Source: Symbiodinium natans
Taxonomy: Eukaryota; Sar; Dinophyceae; Suessiales; Symbiodiniaceae
Direction: 5' to 3'
Assembly: GCA_905221605.1 (NCBI GenBank)
Contig: CAJNDS010000213.1
Location: 807,774 to 871,773, forward strand
DNA: 64,000 nt
Made by a program: the position numbers and the translations under genes. Shown here piece by piece: positions 61,401 to 64,000 of this stretch. Position 1 is the first letter of the stretch. Each line of letters starts with the position of its first letter. The notes beneath the pieces are model-generated. The model saw only the letters and a program-made list of their open reading frames with translations, did not search any database and was not told where the DNA came from.

Positions 61401-63675
61401 GAGATATTCAGAACCTGCAAGAAGCCAGCACTTTGGCGGTTTTCGGGCTTTGGAGGGTCTTGGGGCCTTGGGGTTTTTGGATTCGGGCTTAGGGTTTACA
61501 AGTTTTGCTTCGGGCATGAGGGCTCTGGGGGCCTTGGGGTTGTAGGTTTCAGGCCTTTGGGTCTTTAGGTCAAAGGGACCCTTGTGAGGGACCTTACAGG
61601 TTATTCAGAGGTTATTTGGGGGCTACTCAAGTTTACAGGGAATAAGGCATATATAGGGGTTATATAAGGGGAATAAGAATAAGCGTCTCTTCTAGGGGTC
61701 CCTCCTTGTGCCCCTCGAGTTTCGGTGCTGCTGATGTCTAGGCGCTTGCAACTTCCAAGGTGATGGACGGCCACATCATCACTAGCCAAGGCCCTGGAAC
61801 CAGCATCCAGTTCGCGCTGCGCCTGTGGCAGCAAGAGAGGTCCACGAGGGGGTTTAGGGTTTAGGGTTTAGGTTTAGGGTTTAGGGATTAGCGTTCAGCA
61901 TCTCAAGTTCGAGCATTTACTAGGCCAGCAGTGTGTGTAGGCAACGGAAAAAAACCCACCCACCCAGAGAATCCCAAAACATTAAGAAAATAAAAAGTTT
62001 ACATTTCTCATCAGCAAGCCCTGTCCTCCAACCTCACTCTGTCATGGACCATCCTACCCACGAACCATTTCATCGGCCCCCATAGAGGGGCGGGACTTGA
62101 AATCCTGAAACCAATGAAGGCTCGGTTTTGGTCAAAAATCCAGAAAACGAGAGGCCACCCAGAACCGTCGATTTCAGTACTAAAAAATCGCATTTTTAAC
62201 TGGGACCCGGGCCGATCCTGGGGTCCCCCTCATTTGGGGTGTTTTTGGAGGCAAACTTTCCCTCTCAAGGGGGGGTTTGAGCCAAGGCCGCGCGCGGGCC
62301 AGGACAAGGCCAGACCCTTGAGTGCCCAACAGGGCCGGTCAATCTGGGGCCAAAACCAAGTCCAAGGCCGCCCGCGCGCGGGCCAGGACAAGGCCAGACC
62401 CTTGAGTGCCCAACAGGGCCGGTCAATCTGGAAGGGCCAAAACCAAGGCCAAGGCCGCCCGCGCGCGGGCCAGGACAAGGCCAGACCCTTGAGTGCCCAA
62501 CAGGGCTGGTCAATCTGGAAGGGCGGCCAAGGCCGCCCGCGCGCGGGCCAGGACAAGGCCAGACCCTTGAGTGGAAGGGCCAAAACCAAGGCCAAGGCCG
62601 CCCGCGCGCGGGTTAGGACAAGACCAGACCCTTGAGTGCCCAACAGGGCCGGTCAATCTGGATCGGCCAAAACCAAGGCCAAGGCCGCCCGCGCGCGGGC
62701 CAGGACAATTGAGTGCCCAACAGGGCCGGTCAATCTGGAAAGGCCAAAACCAAGGCCAAGGCCGCCCGCGCGCGGGCCAGGACAAGGCCAGACCCTTGAG
62801 TGCCCAACAGGGCCGGTCAATCTGGAAGGGCCAAAACCAAGGCCAAGGCCGCCCGCGCGCGGGCCAGGACAAGGCCAGACCCTTGAGTGCCCAACAGGGC
62901 CGGTCAATCTGGAAGGGCCAAAACCAAGGCCAAGGCCGCCCGCGCGCGGGCCAGGACAAGGCCAGACCCTTGAGTGCCCAACAGGGCCGGTCAATCTGGA
63001 AGGGCCAAAACCAAGGCCAAGGCCGCCCGCGCGCGGGCCAGGACAAGGCCAGACCCTTGAGTGCCCAACAGGGCCGGTCAATCTGGAAGGGCCAAAACCA
63101 AGGCCAAGGCCGCCCGCGCGCGGGCCAGGACAAGGCCAGACCCTTGAGTGCCCAACAGGGCCGGTCAATCTGGAAGGGCCAAAACCAAGGCCAAGGCCGC
63201 CCGCGCGGGGGCCAGGACAAGGCCGGACCCTTGCGTGCCCAACAGGGCCGGTCAATCTGGAAGGGCCAAAACCAAGGCCAAGGCCGCCCGCGCGGGGGCC
63301 AGGACAAGGCCGGACCCTTGCGTGCCCAACAGGGCCGGTCAATCTGGAAGGGTTTAGGGATTAGCGTTTAGGGTTTAGGGTGGAGAGTCCAACGGCCCCC
63401 AACACTGGCCCTAAACCCTAGCCCTAGACTCCCTAAAGCCCCGTAAACCCCCTAGACCCCCGAAAACCCCCCTGAAACCCCCTGAACTCCCTAAACCCTA
63501 ACAACCCGGTTACTAACAACCCTAAACCCTAAACCCGAATAAACCCTAACTCTACCGCCTAAACCCTAAACCCGAAACCTTAAACCCTAAACCCTAAACC
63601 CTAAACCCTAAGACTTGCACAAGGAAGATCGGCGAGAAGCTCTGTGGCAAGGACAAGGCCGAAGAGGTCGCCAAG
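52476..63675 (+). CDS. DJ-1: DJ-1/PfpI-family protein, multi-exon gene (52,476 to at least 63,675)
   Basis: At least 14 exons join without a frame break into about 184 residues, the usual length of DJ-1 (about 189). Conserved blocks appear in order: [18 protein letters not shown] near the start, [45 protein letters not shown] with the nucleophile cysteine (about residue 104), TSQGPGTS, and a C-terminal [14 protein letters not shown]. The Glu pair at about 13-14 fits the acidic partner of that cysteine. Family members are glyoxalase or deglycase-like and redox-protective proteins. Introns are 161-1,796 bp. Nearly all donors read GC or GA, all acceptors AG. The last few residues are not fixed; a following exon may start at 63,928. 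The start could be ATG 52,476, or further upstream if the leader exons at 51,522 and 52,395 are real. Exon homology and phase agreement make the family call firm. Confidence 0.93.
52498..52543 (+). repeat. TTTAGGG block at the start of DJ-1 intron 1
   Basis: Begins 14 bp after the GC donor. Confidence 0.95.
52855..52933 (-). repeat. CCCTAAA block, DJ-1 intron 1
   Basis: Mixed units. Confidence 0.9.
53102..53218 (-). repeat. CCCTAAA block at the end of DJ-1 intron 1
   Basis: Runs up to 2 bp before the CAG acceptor of exon 2. Confidence 0.96.
53223..53252 (+). CDS. DJ-1 exon 2
   Basis: Thirty nt coding [10 protein letters not shown], the first beta strand and the acidic loop of DJ-1. The acceptor CTAGCAG sits directly on the end of a CCCTAAA block. 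The intron then starts GAGTGA; because AGGAG occurs at both ends of this intron, the exact cut can slide without changing the message. Confidence 0.93.
53321..53454. mobile_element. MITE-like family B copy in DJ-1 intron 2
   Basis: GGTTCATGGTACTTATGAAC to AAGTACCATGAACCTCCAAG; ends 6 bp before a family A copy. Confidence 0.85.
53461..53560. mobile_element. MITE-like family A, full copy in DJ-1 intron 2
   Basis: Left TTGGGATGTTGCCCCTTATG, right AGTATAGGGGGGAACATCCC. Same arrangement as 29,291 with a shorter middle. Confidence 0.85.
53719..54042 (-). repeat. Two CCCTAAA blocks, DJ-1 intron 2
   Basis: 53,719-53,812 and 53,938-54,042, with a non-DJ-1 open island between. Confidence 0.95.
54154..54300 (+). 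repeat. TTTAGGG block, DJ-1 intron 2
   Basis: Ends in TTTGGGG and spaced variants. Confidence 0.9.
54785..54905 (-). repeat. CCCTAAA/CCCTAGA block at the end of DJ-1 intron 2
   Basis: Stops 6 bp before the exon 3 acceptor. Confidence 0.92.
54912..54962 (+). CDS. DJ-1 exon 3
   Basis: Fifty-one nt coding [17 protein letters not shown], matching helix 1 of DJ-1 (EE-E-V--IDVLRR-G). Acceptor CCCCTTCAG, donor GCGGAG. A CCCTAAA-type block ends 6 bp before the acceptor region and TTTAGGG starts 50 bp after the donor. Confidence 0.95.
55013..55079 (+). repeat. TTTAGGG block near the start of DJ-1 intron 3
   Basis: Borders the family F element. Confidence 0.94.
55080..55178. mobile_element. Repeat family F, inverted-repeat element, DJ-1 intron 3
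   Basis: Left AGTTCTCTAAATTAGGGTCC, right GGACCCCCAAGTTAGAGAAC, about 90 bp. A left end also occurs at 60,625. Confidence 0.75.
55285..55445 (-). repeat. CCCTAAA block, middle of DJ-1 intron 3
   Basis: About 18 pure units after ACCCCTAAG variants. Confidence 0.95.
55965..56048 (+). repeat. TTTAGGG/TTTGGGG block at the end of DJ-1 intron 3
   Basis: Ends 7 bp before the acceptor region of exon 4; polarity exception. Confidence 0.93.
56061..56096 (+). CDS. DJ-1 exon 4
   Basis: Thirty-six nt coding [12 protein letters not shown], the second beta strand. Acceptor TGGCAG, donor GCTGGA, phase 0 on both sides. The flanking upstream block is TTTAGGG/TTTGGGG, an exception to the polarity rule. Confidence 0.93.
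56147..56198. mobile_element. MITE-like family C, internally deleted
   Basis: GATTGTTTAAGAATCCCC to TTCTTGAGAAAATAGTAG, only about 52 bp. Confidence 0.55.
56220..56345. mobile_element. MITE-like family B copy in DJ-1 intron 4
   Basis: GTGCATGGTACTTCTTAAAT on the left, AAGTACCATGAACCTCCAAG on the right, then CCCTAAA directly. It follows a family C copy at 56,147. Confidence 0.85.
56345..56750. repeat. Three blocks in DJ-1 intron 4
   Basis: CCCTAAA 56,345-56,410, TTTAGGG 56,523-56,581, CCCTAAA/CCCTAGC 56,650-56,750. Confidence 0.92.
56409..56451. mobile_element. MITE-like family A, right half
   Basis: ACGGAGCTGTTAGTATAAGG then GGAACATCCCA, in DJ-1 intron 4 after a CCCTAAA block. Confidence 0.65.
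57027..57050 (+). CDS. DJ-1 exon 5 (24 nt)
   Basis: Only eight codons, VKMSRGIN, matching the conserved SRG turn. Acceptor CCGCAG, donor GCTGCA. Phase 0 to 0. Confidence 0.9.
57720..57753 (+). CDS. DJ-1 exon 6
   Basis: Thirty-four nt coding [11 protein letters not shown] plus one base. Acceptor GGCCCAG, donor GCAGCC. The phase 1 end joins exactly to the GT that opens exon 7, giving Gly. Confidence 0.93.
57940..58235. repeat. (TATATATG)n and (TATG)n microsatellite, DJ-1 intron 6
   Basis: About 200 bp of TATATG repeats; explains overlapping frames on both strands. Confidence 0.96.
58276..58308 (+). CDS. DJ-1 exon 7
   Basis: Thirty-three nt coding [10 protein letters not shown] plus split codons. 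This is the first half of the diagnostic DAI-LPGG motif. Acceptor CTTCTGGCAG with a good pyrimidine run, donor GCCGGC. Confidence 0.95.
58360..59135 (-). repeat. CCCTAAA block and scattered CCCTAAA-like units, DJ-1 intron 7
   Basis: 58,360-58,416 compact; 58,730-59,135 diffuse, ending next to exon 8. Confidence 0.88.
58562..58712. mobile_element. MITE-like family B copy, diverged, DJ-1 intron 7
   Basis: Left end CTTGGAGGTTCATGGGCTC; possible right end CCCTCCAAGG with ACCCATGCGAGG nearby. Middle not alike. Confidence 0.5.
59160..59215 (+). CDS. DJ-1 exon 8
   Basis: Fifty-six nt coding [18 protein letters not shown], completing [13 protein letters not shown] across the intron. Acceptor TCTGCCTGCCAG follows a CCCTAAA block; the donor is GAGCCA and a TTTAGGG block starts 30 bp later. 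AGGAGC is repeated at both ends of the following intron. Confidence 0.96.
59245..59301 (+). repeat. TTTAGGG/TTTGGGG block at the start of DJ-1 intron 8
   Basis: Thirty bp after the donor. Confidence 0.94.
59739..59779 (+). CDS. DJ-1 exon 9 (nucleophile cysteine)
   Basis: Forty-one nt coding [13 protein letters not shown] plus GC of a split Ala. The Cys in AAVCA-SPAVV is the family nucleophile (Cys106 in human DJ-1). Acceptor TATGTCAG, donor GCGGCC. Confidence 0.95.
59832..59939. mobile_element. MITE-like family C, full copy in DJ-1 intron 9
   Basis: CTACTACTAATTGCCTGAGA to TCTTAAGCAAACAGTAG; middle TATTACTCTTATAAGGAAGA. It begins about 50 bp after the donor of exon 9. Confidence 0.85.
59998..60240 (+). 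repeat. TTTAGGG block and degenerate tail, DJ-1 intron 9
   Basis: Pure to 60,095, then CTAGGGT variants. Confidence 0.93.
60299..60349 (+). CDS. DJ-1 exon 10
   Basis: Fifty-one nt coding [16 protein letters not shown] plus split codons. Acceptor GCTGCAG, donor GCCGGG. TTTAGGG blocks lie on both sides. Confidence 0.94.
60434..60500 (+). repeat. TTTAGGG block, start of DJ-1 intron 10
   Basis: Nine units, about 85 bp after the donor. Confidence 0.95.
60620..60670. mobile_element. Repeat family F, left end
   Basis: GTTCTCTAAATTGTGGGGGG followed by TTTCTTTGGAGGTTCC. Confidence 0.5.
60835..60962. mobile_element. Repeat family G copy, DJ-1 intron 10
   Basis: CCATAGAATTAGGTACCC, TTCCAGAACCGTACTACAAA and AATTCAAAACAACC; also an internal GGTACCCAGAAGTTCC. 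Confidence 0.65.
60961..61165 (-). repeat. CCCTAAA/CCCTGAA block, end of DJ-1 intron 10
   Basis: Two CCCTGAA patches within CCCTAAA; ends 42 bp before exon 11. Confidence 0.94.
61208..61250 (+). CDS. DJ-1 exon 11
   Basis: Forty-three nt coding [14 protein letters not shown] after a split Thr. Acceptor CCCCCCGAG is unusual, C-rich with GAG. The donor is GATGCT, or GCTCAA if one more codon (Asp) is kept. A CCCTAAA block precedes it and a TTTAGGG block follows. Confidence 0.9.
61274..61320 (+). repeat. TTTAGGG block after DJ-1 exon 11
   Basis: Starts about 24 bp after the donor. Confidence 0.93.
61412..61435 (+). CDS. Probable DJ-1 micro-exon
   Basis: Twenty-four nt coding NLQEASTL in phase 0, between acceptor ATATTCAG and donor GCGGTT. 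The alignment with DJ-1 calls for several residues between the GWQ region and VMDG, and this is the only good candidate seen. Fit is by length and phase, not by strong sequence similarity. Confidence 0.55.
61760..61827 (+). CDS. DJ-1 exon 12
   Basis: Sixty-eight nt coding a [18 protein letters not shown] segment and FALRL, the highly conserved TSQGPGT loop and following helix. Acceptor CTTCCAAG, donor GCAGCA; phase 2 end completes Trp with the next exon. A TTTAGGG block begins 23 bp after the donor. Confidence 0.95.
61850..61885 (+). repeat. TTTAGGG block, start of DJ-1 intron 12
   Basis: Twenty-three bp after the donor. Confidence 0.92.
62108..62285 (-). repeat. Dispersed repeat H, copy 3, inverted
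   Basis: Reverse complement of the 14.3 kb copy, about 48 kb away, inside DJ-1 intron 12 and directly abutting the 87-bp array. Confidence 0.9.
62286..63349. repeat. 87-bp tandem array in DJ-1 intron 12, about 12 copies
   Basis: Units of 87 bp with GGCCAAGGCCGCCCGCGCGC, CCAGACCCTTGAGTGCCC and GGGCCGGTCAATCTGG. Because 87 is a multiple of 3, several frames on both strands stay open for up to 266 codons with a 29-residue period; these are not taken as genes. Confidence 0.97.
63405..63615 (-). repeat. CCCTAAA-type block, end of DJ-1 intron 12
   Basis: Loose CCCCTAAA/CCCTAGAC units, then pure CCCTAAA to 8 bp before the acceptor. Confidence 0.9.
63624..63675 (+). CDS. DJ-1 exon 13
   Basis: Codes [17 protein letters not shown], the C-terminal helix. 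Acceptor CACAAG lies just after a CCCTAAA block. The donor could be GCCGGA (end 63,675) or GAGGGT (end 63,679). A GGGCTTA-rich block starts at once downstream. Confidence 0.92.
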
Positions 63676-63684
63676 GCCGGAGGG

Positions 63685-63810
63685 TTTGGGGTTTAGGGCT
63701 TAGGGCTTAGGGCTTAGGGCTTGGGGCTTAGGGCTTAGGGCTTAGGGCTTAGGGCTTAGGGCTTAGGGCTTAGGGCTTAGGGCTTAGGGCTTAGGGCTTA
63801 GGGCTTAGGG
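63685..63810 (+). repeat. GGGCTTA variant block, start of DJ-1 intron 13
   Basis: About 16 identical CTTAGGG units, 10 bp after exon 13. Confidence 0.95.
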
Positions 63811-63927
63811 TTGGCTGTGATAGCTGTGACGTTGCGATGCAGACTAGCTTCGAAAGCTTCGTGCAATGCGAAGGGCAGCCATGGCCCAATTGTGGAGGGC
63901 CATGTAACTAACAACTTTCCCTTTCAG

Positions 63928-64000
63928 AGTTGAGGCTCAAGTCAACTGCCTACCTCAAAGAACTCCTTCCGTCCAGTACTAGGGGGCTAGAGGGAATATA
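63928..64000 (+). CDS. Possible next exon, runs off the window
   Basis: Acceptor TTTCCCTTTCAG is the best pyrimidine-rich site in the area. With a phase 1 end of exon 13 (63,679) the frame stays open to the end of the window and starts ELRLKSTAYLKELLPS. It could be a C-terminal extension of the DJ-1 protein. Not confirmed by homology. Confidence 0.4.

Noticed and set aside
62114-63371. Proteins of up to 266 residues over the 87-bp array
   Set aside because: Several frames on both strands are open because the period is a multiple of three; the array is inside an intron.

Overview
The window looks like nuclear DNA of a dinoflagellate (Symbiodiniaceae-like). The evidence is: about 100 interstitial blocks of the 7-bp telomere-type unit TTTAGGG in both orientations; protein-coding genes cut into very short exons; introns that start mostly with GC or GA instead of GT and end in AG, usually AG|G; all recognised exons on one strand; and LINE-type retroelements. 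No bacterial, organellar, rRNA or tRNA gene was recognised. The genus is inference.

Layout. 0.4-2.0 kb: a 40-bp tandem array inside a 24-bp inverted repeat. 2-8 kb and 11-17.9 kb: telomere-like blocks alternating in polarity, with short unique islands, several of which look like single small exons of unidentified + strand genes. 8.3-11 kb: a repeat-poor stretch with a decayed coding-like region carrying an AT-hook-like motif. 13.2-14.5 kb: a 54-bp tandem array and two copies of a dispersed repeat. 18.2-19.0 kb: an intronless nitroreductase-family gene. 22.5-26.7 kb: part of a sulfotransferase gene, five exons with consistent phase. 33.3-38.5 kb: a decayed LINE on the minus strand (ORF1, then an endonuclease and reverse transcriptase ORF2 invaded by (GTT)n microsatellites). 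41-45.4 kb: further exon-like islands. 43.3-43.9 kb: an 89-bp hairpin tandem array. 46-48.2 kb: GC-rich duplicated non-coding sequence. 51.5-63.7 kb: a nearly complete DJ-1/PfpI-family gene in at least 14 exons of 24-68 nt, about 5 percent coding, whose introns hold telomere-like blocks, four or more MITE-like families and an 87-bp tandem array.

The main result is that the apparent repeat desert is genic. Joining fragments from 52,476 to 63,675 with AG acceptors and GC/GA donors gives a continuous DJ-1 reading frame of about 184 residues including the nucleophile cysteine region. Around these exons the telomere-like blocks are not random: those just upstream of exons are mostly CCCTAAA and those just downstream mostly TTTAGGG, so many introns begin with UUUAGGG and end with CCCUAAA and could fold end to end. 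Seven of the 13 introns also share an AG|G direct repeat at both ends. This suggests introner-like insertion or structure-assisted splicing of non-GT introns. The polarity and repeats are seen directly; the mechanism is inference.
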